Counted from the stretch's first letter, positions 22,988 through 32,759 are shown. The stretch is 64,000 nt of DNA from UBA4417 sp031550085 (GCA_031550085.1 JAVBOY010000014.1:1-64000), one strand, 5' to 3'. Made by a program: numbers and translations. Notes: generated by a model from the letters alone, not told the origin.

Positions 22988-25633
22988 TTAAAATGCCCAC
23001 GACACCTTTGCCATGACCGATACAGGCCGTAGTTTGTATGCACTGAAGGATTCGCTCAAGGTCCCCAATATCGAATACTCATACCGTTTATTGTTGAAAA
23101 TATTACGACAATCTACGGAGAATTCGAATTGCTTCCGGAGATAACGGATGCCTGCATCGGCAAAGAACACCGCAGGGTATGTTATCCCCGAGGCATGGTT
23201 ATAGAAATATTCACCCCGGATATAAGCCTGGAACTCCGGGGTGAAATTCAAGTTCCATGCCAGGAAGTGCGACATCGAAAATAAGGGAGAACCTTTCGAA
23301 GCTTCAGATTTTAAAATATCCAGTTGCGATCGGGTAACCGAAGCTTCATATTCCACATTTGTCCAACGTGCAGGTTTTACGAGCACTTTCGGGCGAATAC
23401 TTACCGACTGGTTCGCAAAGCGCGTCCACTGGTGTTGGCTTAATTGCGCGGCTTTGCTGTAATTGTATCCGGCATCCAGCCACATGGTTGTGTTCCATGC
23501 ATCGATGGTTTTGCTGGCTCGTGCTGCCAATTGCCATGCCTCTTGATTGTTGTCCCGGATAACCTGGGTGCGTTCACTCAAAATACCATAAAAAATGCGG
23601 TCGTACAGCAAATTCGAAACCCCTTTTGCATAGGTTGCCGTGAAGCTGGCAAAGAAAGCCGTTACAGGATTGCGGTAGGTAATACCTGCCGTATAATTTT
23701 GTTGAGCGGTTTCAAGAACATGGCCGCTGTTATGCATGATGTTGCGGTAATCGGTCAGGATATAATCCGGCACCGTTGTTCGTATGCCACCAAAATTATT
23801 GTGGTAACCGGCACGCGCCATAACATTCCAATAAGCCGTGAGGTCATAACCGGCAAAAAGCGACGGATTAAAAAGCCAATAGGTTTCCTCCTGAATGAGG
23901 GTATAGTTGACCGGCAACGCCAATGAAACCTTCAGGCGGCTGCTTTGATAGCCAAGCAATGGTTGTAAGGAGTAGCGGTATTTACTGAAGTTAAACGTAC
24001 CGCCTGCCAAGGAAAACGTATTCTTGTTTCCGGTTATTGACAATTCGGAATCCGTTTGTTGCCATTGCGCTTGAAAGCCTGCTTTGAGTTCTGTCCGCCA
24101 ATTTTTCTTTTTGGTTTTGAACGTAAAATAATTGTTGGAATAAAACGACTTTACGTGCAGGTTCTGGCATATAACGCTATCGTCCGATTGTGCAGGCAAG
24201 TTTAATAAATCATAAACGTTGTCCAAATCTGCTCCACGAACCAGCAACTCTTGTGGCAACAACGAATAGCTGTTAAATGAAGTCATTTGAAAGGTATTAT
24301 TTTTACGATTCTTTATCCACTGAAAATCGTTGGAGAAGGTGTGGTTCGGCGTGTTCAACGACTGGGCGATGGTATTGGAGCCGTTCCAGGTGCTGGCATT
24401 GGTTTCATTCCATTGCCCACGCAGTTTCAGATTGTTTTGCAGATAGTAATCCGGCGTGTTGGCGGTAAGGGTAAATCCTGCTTCCAGGAGGTCCTGTTTG
24501 CCCCGGCTTTCTTGCCGTTCCGAAACAGTCAGGAGACTATCGGAATTCAAATAATATACGGTGTGGGCTTCCGTATCAAAATTTCGCTGATCATCAATGT
24601 AGTTTATGTTTGCACGCAATTGGTAATCATTGCTCAGCTTCCAAAGATTATTGGTACTCAGCAAATGCGATTGATTGAACAGATACCGGTTCTCAGTTAC
24701 AGGCGGAGTTGGCGGCATGACTACCGACAACCAATCCGCTTGCTCCGTCGTGTTTTCATGGGAGAAATTCAGCGTGGAAAGTGTATGCGTCATAAGCTCA
24801 TCGCTTACATTGTCGCCGGTATTGTTGGTTTTATAAACGTTCATGCTTTGCATGCCACGCCCCACCCGCATACCCATTGCACGTCCATCCCACAAGAATG
24901 GGGCGGCACCAAAACCTGCGTCAATCTTACCTAACCAACGCGACTTGGCGCCGTCCTTAAGCACCAGATTTATTGCCGCCTGGTCGGAAAAGTCCGTTTT
25001 CTCCAACGCCCTTATCGCTTGATGGTTTTCCAAAACCTGCACTTTGCTTACTGCATCCGCCGGAATATTTTTACTGGCTAATCCGTATTTGCCTCCCAAC
25101 AAATCGGAACCTTCGATGTAAAATTTATTAATGGGTTTCCCATTGTATGAAATCGTGCCGTTCTGTGCGACATCGATACCCGGCATTTTTTTCAGTACAT
25201 CCCCGATGACACGGTCCTGAGCCGTTTTGAAAAGGTTCACACTGTAATTTAAGGTATCATGTTCCATCCAGAGCTTGTGGGCGCGTACCACCACTTCCTT
25301 CAAGTCGGTGATTTGCGGTATAAGCGCTATATTCAATGTGCGGTTTTCATTTTTAACAGGAATGCTTTGTTTGGCATATCCCAGCATGGATACATCGACA
25401 CGCAACAAATCACCCTGCTGCGGCTGCAAGGTCAACACGTAATCGCCCTTGGGATCTGTGAGTGCATATGCCGATGCCGTTTTCTGATTTGTTGCAAACA
25501 GCAGGACTGCCACACCTTCCAGAGGTTGCCCTGTTTCACGATCAGTAACTTTTCCCGTAATAAGCCCCTGGGCTGAAAGCGTGAAACAACAGAATCCCCA
25601 CACAAATAAAATAAATAGTCGCACGAATCTCAT
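22988..25633 (-). CDS. TonB-linked outer membrane receptor with N-terminal carboxypeptidase-regulatory domain
   Basis: The 881-residue protein has a signal peptide (LFILFVWGFCCFTLSAQ). A CarboxypepD_reg-like domain follows (ITGKVTDRETGQPLEGVAVL, about residues 25-110), then a plug-like domain (VIGDVLKKMPGIDVAQNGTI, KFYIEGSDLLGG, about 115-235), then a long barrel ending VMAKVSWAF. The conserved phrase MPGIDVAQNGTISYNGKPIN is typical of Bacteroidetes barrel proteins paired with GLPGLI proteins, and the GLPGLI gene indeed lies 65 bp upstream. It probably imports or exports a peptide-like or metal substrate; specificity is unknown. It lies beside a divergent two-component system. Confidence 0.85.
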   Translation of the reverse strand: MRFVRLFILFVWGFCCFTLSAQGLITGKVTDRETGQPLEGVAVLLFATNQKTASAYALTDPKGDYVLTLQPQQGDLLRVDVSMLGYAKQSIPVKNENRTLNIALIPQITDLKEVVVRAHKLWMEHDTLNYSVNLFKTAQDRVIGDVLKKMPGIDVAQNGTISYNGKPINKFYIEGSDLLGGKYGLASKNIPADAVSKVQVLENHQAIRALEKTDFSDQAAINLVLKDGAKSRWLGKIDAGFGAAPFLWDGRAMGMRVGRGMQSMNVYKTNNTGDNVSDELMTHTLSTLNFSHENTTEQADWLSVVMPPTPPVTENRYLFNQSHLLSTNNLWKLSNDYQLRANINYIDDQRNFDTEAHTVYYLNSDSLLTVSERQESRGKQDLLEAGFTLTANTPDYYLQNNLKLRGQWNETNASTWNGSNTIAQSLNTPNHTFSNDFQWIKNRKNNTFQMTSFNSYSLLPQELLVRGADLDNVYDLLNLPAQSDDSVICQNLHVKSFYSNNYFTFKTKKKNWRTELKAGFQAQWQQTDSELSITGNKNTFSLAGGTFNFSKYRYSLQPLLGYQSSRLKVSLALPVNYTLIQEETYWLFNPSLFAGYDLTAYWNVMARAGYHNNFGGIRTTVPDYILTDYRNIMHNSGHVLETAQQNYTAGITYRNPVTAFFASFTATYAKGVSNLLYDRIFYGILSERTQVIRDNNQEAWQLAARASKTIDAWNTTMWLDAGYNYSKAAQLSQHQWTRFANQSVSIRPKVLVKPARWTNVEYEASVTRSQLDILKSEASKGSPLFSMSHFLAWNLNFTPEFQAYIRGEYFYNHASGITYPAVFFADAGIRYLRKQFEFSVDCRNIFNNKRYEYSILGTLSESFSAYKLRPVSVMAKVSWAF

Positions 25634-25698
25634 GAAAATATGTTTTTGTCTTAAAAACTTTTAGCGATACGGACTTTTAAAACCTTTGGGGTTGCAAC

Positions 25699-26538
25699 TT
25701 ACCTTTCTATCGGATTGTATGGAGTTGCCGGCATGGTTTGGTTTTTGGCAGGCGTGCCGTCGGGATTCAGCATGGTGATCTTTACATTGGGTGCCGCAGT
25801 ACTCATAAAACCGATCGGGTCTTTTAAAAAGCGCTCATACACCTTGTTAAATTCCTTTTTTGATACTTTGGCATAGTTTCCTTTTTCCATCTCAACCGGC
25901 AACTTATCTTTCGGCACTTCAATTCCCGAACATTCGAATACATAGTGGTTCTGCGTATCCGCAATATTTAAAATCAATCCCGGAAGGCCGGTAAACTTCC
26001 AGGGTCCATTGCTCACGGGAATCGCTGTGGTAAACCAGGCGATATAATCCCGGCCACGAAATGTACAGGTAGCCTTCTGGCAGGCGTAACCCAAAATAGT
26101 CAGGGTGTCTTCCGCGATTTTCCAATTCTGTTTTTCGTAAGGTTCTTCGTATCTATAATCGGTCGTTGCAATTCTGTCGATCGTCGTAATGCTTCCGTTC
26201 GGATAGTTTTTATAAATATCGTACGAAAATTTTCCGCGCTTTTGGGTCTTTACAGCTTCTATTATTTGCTCCGGCGACAATGCACGCAGCAGCGAATCAG
26301 CCTGGAAGCGTGCGTAGCTGAAAAATTGCGATACGGATTTTCCTGCCAGTAAAAGCATTTCGTCCGTTGCGGTTTGCTCCGGTTTAGTTATGTCCTGCAC
26401 AAAACGCAGCGAATAACTTATTTTAAGATAAGCCGAATCAATGGTTTCACGAGGCATGTTCGATGTATTAATCACTGTAATTTGTGAGTGAGCATGAAGA
26501 GCAACACATAGCAGAAAGAGGAAGAAGAAATGTTTCAT
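25699..26538 (-). CDS. GLPGLI family secreted protein
   Basis: The 279-residue protein has a signal peptide (MKHFFFLFLLCVALHAHSQ). It carries the family-defining motif GPWKFTGLPGLILNIAD at about residues 180-196, preceded by the YACQKATCTFRGRDYIAWFT strand pair and followed by LKDPIGFMSTAAPN. Function is not established for the family, but genes of this type are commonly found next to TonB-linked barrels, as here. It is transcribed with the receptor and divergently from the histidine kinase gene. Confidence 0.87.
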   Translation of the reverse strand: MKHFFFLFLLCVALHAHSQITVINTSNMPRETIDSAYLKISYSLRFVQDITKPEQTATDEMLLLAGKSVSQFFSYARFQADSLLRALSPEQIIEAVKTQKRGKFSYDIYKNYPNGSITTIDRIATTDYRYEEPYEKQNWKIAEDTLTILGYACQKATCTFRGRDYIAWFTTAIPVSNGPWKFTGLPGLILNIADTQNHYVFECSGIEVPKDKLPVEMEKGNYAKVSKKEFNKVYERFLKDPIGFMSTAAPNVKITMLNPDGTPAKNQTMPATPYNPIER

Positions 26539-26704
26539 GATGTACTAATTTTAATTTATGAAAGGGTATTTATCTGATTTTAGCTTTGGCAAAAGTCGGG
26601 GCGACGATGTCAAAGCACAAGCATCGAAAGTCAAAAAAACGTCAAAAATGTTTGTGTACTGTCAAAACAAAAGAACACCCGGAACAATCATCGTATATTT
26701 GTTC

Positions 26705-28042
26705 ATGCTTTCATTCCCTCAACATAAAAAGCTTTCATGGCTGAGCGCTGTTTCCATCGCAAGCATCGGGGCGTTGCTATGCTTTCAGGCATATTGGCTG
26801 TATAACAGCTATAATAATACGTATAATAAATTTGTATCCGATGCGCAAGAGGCGTTGCAGGAAGCCTGCGATACGATTCAGGCTCAGAATAAAAGAAACG
26901 TAGAACAGCAGGCAATACAAGATTCGTCAGGTTCCTCCTCTTCTATAATTACCATTCTAAAAAAGTCTCCCCTACCCGATAGCATCACAGCAACCCGCGT
27001 AAGTGTGCTTACCATTCCATCTGTGGCCTTGGAACAACTGGATAAAGTTTTCCGGCAAACTTTGGCCAACCGAGGATTGAATCACATCAATTATGTACTG
27101 GAGATTAAATCTATGGGAACTACAGAAAAGCGAAGCCTCGGCATACACAAGCCGGGACGGGAGGTAAAGATCGGGGCAAACAACCTGCAACTCACCTCAT
27201 TCGATTACGGGCAGCGCTTGAACATCAACATGAGTAAGGAACATGTGTCGGCATATTTACAATTCACACCGCTTGCCATTTTTAAGCAGATGATGTGGAC
27301 GTTGGCCGTGTCAGCTCTATTGTTCCTGATCATTTTGTATTGTATGACGGCACAATTGCGTGTGATACTCCGGCAAAAAACGGCAGCAAAAATAAAGGAC
27401 GACTTTATCGCTAACTTTACGCACGAACTTAAAACACCTATTGCTGTGGTTTACGCTGCATTGGACAATATCGAGCGGCGGCCTGAATTAAGGGAAGAAG
27501 CCGTAAGTGTGGGCAAATCGCAATTGAAAAGGTTATCGGATTCTGTTGAAAAAATTCTCAGCCTGTCGGTTGAAGAACAGGGTCGTATAGAATTGCATCG
27601 CGAAGAAACACCGATGTATGATTGGGTAACCTTGCTCATAGAACCATTTCGCCTGAAAACCGAAAAAGAAGTAACGTTTGAATTGACGGTAGATCCAACG
27701 GACGCAAAGGCAAACATCGACCGCATCCATTTTGCCAATGCCTTGAACAATATTATTGACAACGCAATAAAGTATTCGGAGGAGCAGGTACACATCGGCA
27801 TCGATTGCAGTAGGACTATGCAGGGGTTGTGTATCGCCATACGCGACAACGGTTTCGGCATTGCCCCTGATGACGTAAAAAAAATATTTGACCGCTTCTA
27901 CCGCGTGGAAACAACCGCCGGCAGAATAAAAGGCTTCGGATTAGGGCTGAATTACGCCCAAACAATCGTTGAAATGCATGGAGGTACAATTCGGGCAGAA
28001 AGTGTGTTGGGAAAAGGAAGTACGTTTATTATTGAATTATAA
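26705..28042 (+). CDS. Sensor histidine kinase
   Basis: The ATG at 26705 (MLSFPQHKKLSWLS) puts a membrane helix right after the N-terminus. An upstream ATG at 26558 would add 49 polar residues and is not preferred. The 445-residue protein has TM1 (about 14-33), a roughly 160-residue periplasmic sensor, TM2 (about 195-215), a HisKA domain with NFTHELKTPIA (His240) and an HATPase_c domain: N-box NIIDNAIKY, G1 DNGFGIA, G2 GFGLGLNYA. It is expected to phosphorylate the response regulator 35 bp downstream. Being divergent from the GLPGLI/receptor pair, it is a candidate regulator of it. Confidence 0.88.
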   Translation: MLSFPQHKKLSWLSAVSIASIGALLCFQAYWLYNSYNNTYNKFVSDAQEALQEACDTIQAQNKRNVEQQAIQDSSGSSSSIITILKKSPLPDSITATRVSVLTIPSVALEQLDKVFRQTLANRGLNHINYVLEIKSMGTTEKRSLGIHKPGREVKIGANNLQLTSFDYGQRLNINMSKEHVSAYLQFTPLAIFKQMMWTLAVSALLFLIILYCMTAQLRVILRQKTAAKIKDDFIANFTHELKTPIAVVYAALDNIERRPELREEAVSVGKSQLKRLSDSVEKILSLSVEEQGRIELHREETPMYDWVTLLIEPFRLKTEKEVTFELTVDPTDAKANIDRIHFANALNNIIDNAIKYSEEQVHIGIDCSRTMQGLCIAIRDNGFGIAPDDVKKIFDRFYRVETTAGRIKGFGLGLNYAQTIVEMHGGTIRAESVLGKGSTFIIEL

Positions 28043-28077
28043 ATTGCAGAGGCTATCTATTACTGTAGATTTTGAAA

Positions 28078-28761
28078 ATGAAAATTTTATACGCCGAAGA
28101 TGAGCCATATTTGGCTTTTGTAATAAAAGATGGCCTGGAAGCACAAGGCTTCGAGGTGTTGCATGTGGTAACCGGCAAGGAAGCCGTAGATCAATTTACC
28201 GTATTTCAGCCCGACTTGTTATTGTTGGATTATGCGATGCCTGAAATGGACGGAATCGAAGCATGCCGGAAGATACGTGCAAAAGACAAACAGGTACCGA
28301 TCATTTTTGCTTCCGCACACAGTCTGGGCGATACGATCACCGAAGCGTACCGCGCAGGCTCCACCGACTATATAAAAAAACCGTTCGGACTGCGGGAATT
28401 GCTGTTGCATATCGAAAATATTGTTTACCGGCAACAGACGCAAAGGCCGGAAATACCAGAACAAAAAATCTTTCAAATAGGACAATATACCTTCAATGCC
28501 GGCAAAAATGAGCTTCATGGTTTCGGCGAATGTATCTATCTAAACCGAAAAGAAAGCGCCCTTTTAAAAGAACTGTGTAATCACCTGGATTATATTGTGG
28601 AACGAGGCGCTTTGCTGGAAAAATATTGGGAAGACAGCAGATCTATTTATACACGCAGTTTGGATACTTATATTGCCAAACTTCGCAGTTACCTGAAAAA
28701 AGATCCGGCCGTGCTGATCATAACCGTGAAAGGCTTGGGGTATAAGTTGACCGTTCAATAA
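28078..28761 (+). CDS. OmpR-family response regulator
   Basis: The ATG at 28078 (MKILYAEDEPYLAFVIKDGL) is chosen; a TTG two codons earlier is also open. The 227-residue protein has a receiver domain with acidic pocket AEDEP, phospho-acceptor LLLDYAMPEMDG (Asp51) and the conserved lysine in DYIKKPFG. A winged-helix DNA-binding domain of the OmpR type follows (LNRKESALLKELCNH, RSLDTYIAKLRSYLKKDP, ITVKGLGYKL). It is the partner of the preceding kinase. Confidence 0.9.
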   Translation: MKILYAEDEPYLAFVIKDGLEAQGFEVLHVVTGKEAVDQFTVFQPDLLLLDYAMPEMDGIEACRKIRAKDKQVPIIFASAHSLGDTITEAYRAGSTDYIKKPFGLRELLLHIENIVYRQQTQRPEIPEQKIFQIGQYTFNAGKNELHGFGECIYLNRKESALLKELCNHLDYIVERGALLEKYWEDSRSIYTRSLDTYIAKLRSYLKKDPAVLIITVKGLGYKLTVQ

Positions 28762-28810
28762 AAATTGTATGCCGATCATAAAATGGTTGTCTCCTTATCC
28801 CGGCCCATTT

Positions 28811-28910
28811 GAAACGATGGAAAATCAAAGCAGGCAAACGAATTTCACTCGTTTCCATTGCTCTTTTTTCTTTCCGATAAGAACCTGTTGTTCAACGGAT
28901 AAAATCAAAT
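28811..28910 (+). repeat. ~105-bp direct repeat, left copy
   Basis: Begins GAAACGATGGAAAATC and contains GCAGGCAAACGAATTTCACT, TTTTTTCTTTCCGATAA and CAACGGATAAAATCAAAT. It aligns with 31245-31354 in the same orientation, with roughly four matches in five and two small gaps. The two copies flank the rsgA-methyltransferase pair. Confidence 0.8.
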
Positions 28911-28988
28911 CTGCCACTGTTGTACCGGATTATGAGGCCGGCAATCATCCGGTATAGTGATTTTAGATCAGCCCCTTCCGCAAAACGC

Positions 28989-29029
28989 AAGCGTGCGGGT
29001 ATTCCCGTAAAAAGAATACCCGCACGCTT
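28989..29029 (-). terminator. Long perfect hairpin downstream of rsgA
   Basis: A perfect 16-bp inverted repeat (28989-29004 against 29014-29029, AAGCGTGCGGGTATTC) has a 9-base loop and lies 11 bp after the rsgA stop. The following U run on the minus strand is weak (GCGTTTTG), so it could also act as an mRNA 3' protector. Confidence 0.75.
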
Positions 29030-29040
29030 GGAATAAAGAA

Positions 29041-30096
29041 TTAGAGATTGGCTTTACGCTTCTTTACTTCGTCTACGATTTTTGAAAAAGATTTATCCCT
29101 CTTCCGTTTTTCATGTTCCGAAGTCGAGAAATGCCAGGCCTCTCGCCGAAGTTTCAGATAACTTTCATAAACCTTAGGGTCTAACATCCCGTTATGTACC
29201 GCTTCTAAAACGGCACAGCCGGGCTCGCCGGTATGCGTGCAATCCTTGAAACGGCACGATCCGGAATAGCCGGAAATTTCCAACATTTCCGCAAGCGAGC
29301 CGGGATCGTCGACCGCCAATCCGAATTCCCGAACGCCCGGCGTATCGATTAAGATCCCCGAACCGTTCATCCATACCATTTCCCGGCGGGTCGACGTGTG
29401 CCGTCCTTTTCCTGTGGACAGGCTTGTATCGGACGTTAGCAGTACCGATTCTTCGCAAAGGGCATTAATCAGGGAACTTTTCCCGACACCCGACGAGCCC
29501 ACAAATACAACCGTTTCGCCTTCCGATATGAATTCCCGTAATTGAAGAATCGTTTCGGGCTGATGAATACTTGTGAAAAACACAGGCATCTGACGGGCAA
29601 TGTGCTGAATCGGTTCTTCTATTTCCGGTCTATCAAAATCGAAATCGGCTTTATGGAGCACCAATACCGGTTTGATATTCTCCTCCAGTATTTGAACCAT
29701 AAAGCGTTCTGCCCTGCGGACGTTGAAATTATCGTCCAGACTTTGCACAATAAACGCTTTGTCGACATACGAAGCAATGGTTTGTTTGTCGGCGACCGTT
29801 CCGCTTTTCTTGCGGTATAATGTCCGCTCACGGGGTAGCCGGTCGACAATAATCCCTTTGCCTTCTTCAAATGGTTGGAAAATCACCCAATCGCCCGTAC
29901 AGGGCAATTCAAAGTCCGGTTTCCCGTACATCATGCTTCCCGTCAGCTCGCATTGAAACAGTCCGTTTTCGGAAATAACTTCGTAACAGGTACGATGTAC
30001 GATAGCTACCCGTCCATGAGGCAACGCTTTATGTGCCGATTCTTGTTTTCGCCGGTTCAATTTGTCGTTCCAACCGTAAGTAGTTAAATGAATCAT
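29041..30096 (-). CDS. rsgA: Ribosome small subunit-dependent GTPase A
   Basis: The 351-residue protein has an N-terminal OB-fold region and a circularly permuted GTPase. G4 comes first (VLVLHKADF, about 144-152), then the P-loop GSSGVGKSS at 200-208, the switch region GKGRHTST and DTPG at 251-254. A zinc-binding C-terminal domain follows (CRFKDCTHTGEPGC at 281-294). It matures the 30S subunit. The start overlaps the methyltransferase stop by ATGA, indicating coupling. Confidence 0.93.
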   Translation of the reverse strand: MIHLTTYGWNDKLNRRKQESAHKALPHGRVAIVHRTCYEVISENGLFQCELTGSMMYGKPDFELPCTGDWVIFQPFEEGKGIIVDRLPRERTLYRKKSGTVADKQTIASYVDKAFIVQSLDDNFNVRRAERFMVQILEENIKPVLVLHKADFDFDRPEIEEPIQHIARQMPVFFTSIHQPETILQLREFISEGETVVFVGSSGVGKSSLINALCEESVLLTSDTSLSTGKGRHTSTRREMVWMNGSGILIDTPGVREFGLAVDDPGSLAEMLEISGYSGSCRFKDCTHTGEPGCAVLEAVHNGMLDPKVYESYLKLRREAWHFSTSEHEKRKRDKSFSKIVDEVKKRKANL

Positions 30097-30875
30097 TGCG
30101 CTATCTTTTTTGCGAGGTAAAACACATAGCCGTAAAATTCCTGATACTTGCGGTATATTTCTTCGTCATGGCGTTGAAAGGCTACGAATTCTCCGGCAAT
30201 TTTATTTCCTGCATATTTATCCAGAAACAGCTCCTGCGCTCTCCTCAATGGAACAAAATAATGATCTGTCCAGCAGGTTGCAGGCAGGATAAAGGTAGCC
30301 ACAGGCATATACCCTGCTTTCTGTATCCGGGCTACTTTGTTGGGAATCGTATCCATTTCCGGAAAATGCGCCCTGCAGTAATTCTCAATTTCCGCCGGAC
30401 GTTTCTCAGTAAACCACGAGCTTTCCGTAACAGCAATGTATCCTCCTGTTTTCAGGAATTTCCGCCACTCGTTCAGTCCCCGTTCAAAACCGATATTATA
30501 AATGGCTCCTTCACACCAAATCAGGTCTAACTCCTCCTTTTGAAAAGGAAGGTCATCCATCGAGCGGACAATCCCTTTCACCCGATCCTGAAGATTCAGT
30601 TTCGCAGCATTCGCATTGAAGCGGTCAATAAATGCCGGAAAAAGGTCGAAGCCGGTGATATGACCGGGTGCATGCTGCGCCAATACCATCGTCTGGCCGC
30701 CCGTTCCGCAACCGATGTCGGCGATACGGGATTGTTCGGTAAGATAATCTATAAAACTCAATGCTTTCAGGGTTACTTCGGGACTACCGGGTCCCTGCCG
30801 TTCTGTATTTAAAAAGAAATCACAGATAAAATTAAAATCGAATTCGTAGATGGTTGTTATATTGTTATTATTCAT
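30093..30875 (-). CDS. Class I SAM-dependent methyltransferase
   Basis: The ATG at 30873-30875 (MNNNNITTIYEFDFNFICDF) is preferred over an upstream in-frame codon. The 260-residue protein shows the Rossmann-fold signatures: motif I IADIGCGTGGQTM, motif II ITGFDLFPAFIDRFN and post-motif DDLPFQKEELDLIWCEGAIY. The FEFDFNFICDFF-type N-terminus is common in Bacteroidetes small-molecule or lipid methyltransferases. The substrate is unknown. It is translationally coupled to rsgA. Confidence 0.85.
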   Translation of the reverse strand: MNNNNITTIYEFDFNFICDFFLNTERQGPGSPEVTLKALSFIDYLTEQSRIADIGCGTGGQTMVLAQHAPGHITGFDLFPAFIDRFNANAAKLNLQDRVKGIVRSMDDLPFQKEELDLIWCEGAIYNIGFERGLNEWRKFLKTGGYIAVTESSWFTEKRPAEIENYCRAHFPEMDTIPNKVARIQKAGYMPVATFILPATCWTDHYFVPLRRAQELFLDKYAGNKIAGEFVAFQRHDEEIYRKYQEFYGYVFYLAKKIAQ

Positions 30876-31417
30876 TACTTTAATGTCTTTTGCATACACG
30901 GGAGCTGTTCAAAAGTTAAAAAACTTCACCACAAAGGCACAAAGAATCCTACATGAAGGGTACAATTACATGAAAATAAAATTGTTAACTTCGTATCTTC
31001 GTGGTAAAAGACTCTTTTCCAATAGCATCGCCATTGTACGCGGATTAAAAACCAGGATTATAATATAGAAACTACTCTCGAATAGGATTACCCGAGAATA
31101 AACGAAAGGACAATCTGTACAAGGAATACAGACTGTTTACAGCACCAGATCCGATTTAAAGGAAGGAATAAACATGCGGCAAAGATACACAAAACTCCGT
31201 TGGGTGAAAAACCGTATTCGATGCTCTTTGCAAAAGAGTTCTTCGAAACGATGGAAACCCAAGCAGGCAAACGGATTTCGCTCGTTTCCAGGTTGCTACC
31301 CATTACTTTTTTCTTTCCGATACATAGCTGTTATGCAACGGATAAAAATCAAATTTTTACGGAGCGCCCGCTTCTTATTCAAAACGCCTTGGGGAAAGCC
31401 GTCCAGCCAAACAGCGA
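30876..31417. other. Intergenic gap with degenerate repeats
   Basis: No gene is supported. Imperfect inverted arms (ACCACAAAGGCACAAAG near 30928 and its diverged complement near 31006) resemble other 'CCACAAAG' intergenic elements. The right copy of the 105-bp direct repeat lies at 31245-31354. Confidence 0.45.
31245..31354 (+). repeat. ~105-bp direct repeat, right copy
   Basis: Begins GAAACGATGGAAACCC and contains GCAGGCAAACGGATTTCGCT, TTTTTTCTTTCCGATA and CAACGGATAAAAATCAAAT. See the left copy at 28811-28910. Neither copy looks coding. Confidence 0.8.
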
Positions 31418-32755
31418 TTAATACAAATTCCCGATGTTGATGTATGCTCCGCCTTTCCCGTCTTGTTTTTTCAGGGCAAAGCCATAATCCACTGCCAGAA
31501 TAAAGTTGTGGTTCAACGCAATACGCAGACCCAATCCGGCCGAGGGATGCAGTTTGTCGTTTTTATAGGAAAAGTCAAAATAGCGGGCTTGGTCTTCCGA
31601 CGAAATCAGCGACCGGTCGATTTTAACGTCTTGCACGACCATACCGGCATCGGCAAAGGCATGCAAGCTAAAATCGAGGTTTTGCTTTTTTACCAAAGTA
31701 TGCAAAAACTTCCAGCGCAGCTCCACATTTCCGTAAGCCACTCCTTCCCCTTCGGCGCGATTGCGCATAATTCCGCGCAAATTCCGGGCGCCGCCCAAAC
31801 CGTCGGTTTTGGTAAAGGGCGAATAGGAAGCTTTCATCAGCGGATACATAAAAAACGGCATATCGCCGCCAAGCAGCCCTTGGTAACCCAAGCGGTAAGC
31901 CACCGACAGCTTGTCCTTGACCAACGTAAAATATTGCCGGTGGGTAAATACCAAGCGGGTGTATGAAAACTCAGAATTAAACAGGAAGCTGGGAACCACT
32001 TCCACAAAAGCCTCCGTCCATAAGCCGCGGGTGGCGCTGGCTTCGTTGTCGCGGGTATCGTAAACCAACCCTGCTTTGAGGTAGTTGGCGCTGCCGCCGT
32101 CCTTTTCCTGATCGGAAATCAGGCCCCAATCCACATATTTATCAAAAAGCGTTGCCGTATCGGGCAATTGGTCTCCGGCGTTTTTGCCTTTGTTCAGCTT
32201 AGCAATGTCCACGGTAGCTACTTTTACATTCATAAACCCGAAGCCAGCCAGCCAATGCAGGTTCTCAACGGGCAAGTTCCCTTGGAAATCGGCCGTAAAA
32301 CGGAATAGTTTCCGTTCGTGAGCATAAAATACACGGGTTAAATACTCGGCAGATTCGTCATCGACAAAGTTTTTGTTGTAAAAGCTTTGATAGCCGTTGA
32401 AACCGAAAAAGTCGAGTTTCCTCTCGGTGAGGTAGCTCAAATCGGCCGAAACCCGGATGCCGTAAGGCAGCAGATGCTTGGCATCGTAAAAGATCTGATT
32501 GACGCCCGAACCTTTGGTGTAACGCGAAATTTCCACTTTTGCCATTTGCCTGTAATCAGGATAGAGCGTGCCGTCGCCGTAATCGAACACATTCACCAAT
32601 CCCCCGTATTGCAGGCCCATATCGGCATCGTACGAAATGGTCGGCAGCGCGCCGAAAGAAAAGCCTTTCTTTTGCTGGATTTTCTTTTTTTCTTCCTGCG
32701 AAAAGGAATTTAAAACAAGGAAAATGCAAAGGGTAATCAGGGAAAAAGATTTCAT
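31418..32755 (-). CDS. Omp85/BamA-like outer membrane barrel without POTRA domains
   Basis: The 445-residue protein has a signal peptide (MKSFSLITLCIFLVLNSFSQ) followed directly by a surface-antigen (Omp85 C-terminal) barrel: ISYDADMGLQYGGLVNVFDY, LVYDTRDNEASATRGLWTEA, then GGARNLRGIMRNR. The last is the conserved loop-6-like (V/L)RG(Y/F) region, and the strand DYGFALKKQDGKGGAYINIG comes near the end. POTRA repeats are absent, so it is not BamA itself; such short members are surface or translocation barrels of unknown cargo. A repeat island lies directly upstream of the start. Confidence 0.8.
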   Translation of the reverse strand: MKSFSLITLCIFLVLNSFSQEEKKKIQQKKGFSFGALPTISYDADMGLQYGGLVNVFDYGDGTLYPDYRQMAKVEISRYTKGSGVNQIFYDAKHLLPYGIRVSADLSYLTERKLDFFGFNGYQSFYNKNFVDDESAEYLTRVFYAHERKLFRFTADFQGNLPVENLHWLAGFGFMNVKVATVDIAKLNKGKNAGDQLPDTATLFDKYVDWGLISDQEKDGGSANYLKAGLVYDTRDNEASATRGLWTEAFVEVVPSFLFNSEFSYTRLVFTHRQYFTLVKDKLSVAYRLGYQGLLGGDMPFFMYPLMKASYSPFTKTDGLGGARNLRGIMRNRAEGEGVAYGNVELRWKFLHTLVKKQNLDFSLHAFADAGMVVQDVKIDRSLISSEDQARYFDFSYKNDKLHPSAGLGLRIALNHNFILAVDYGFALKKQDGKGGAYINIGNLY

Positions 32756-32759
32756 ATTT

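Noticed and set aside
26694..26701. TATATTTG as promoter of the histidine kinase gene
   Set aside because: It would place the transcription start after the preferred ATG at 26705, so it is probably coincidental unless a later start is used.
30925..31010. Insertion sequence ends suggested by CCACAAAG-type inverted arms
   Set aside because: The arms match only partly, enclose no gene and show no target duplication.
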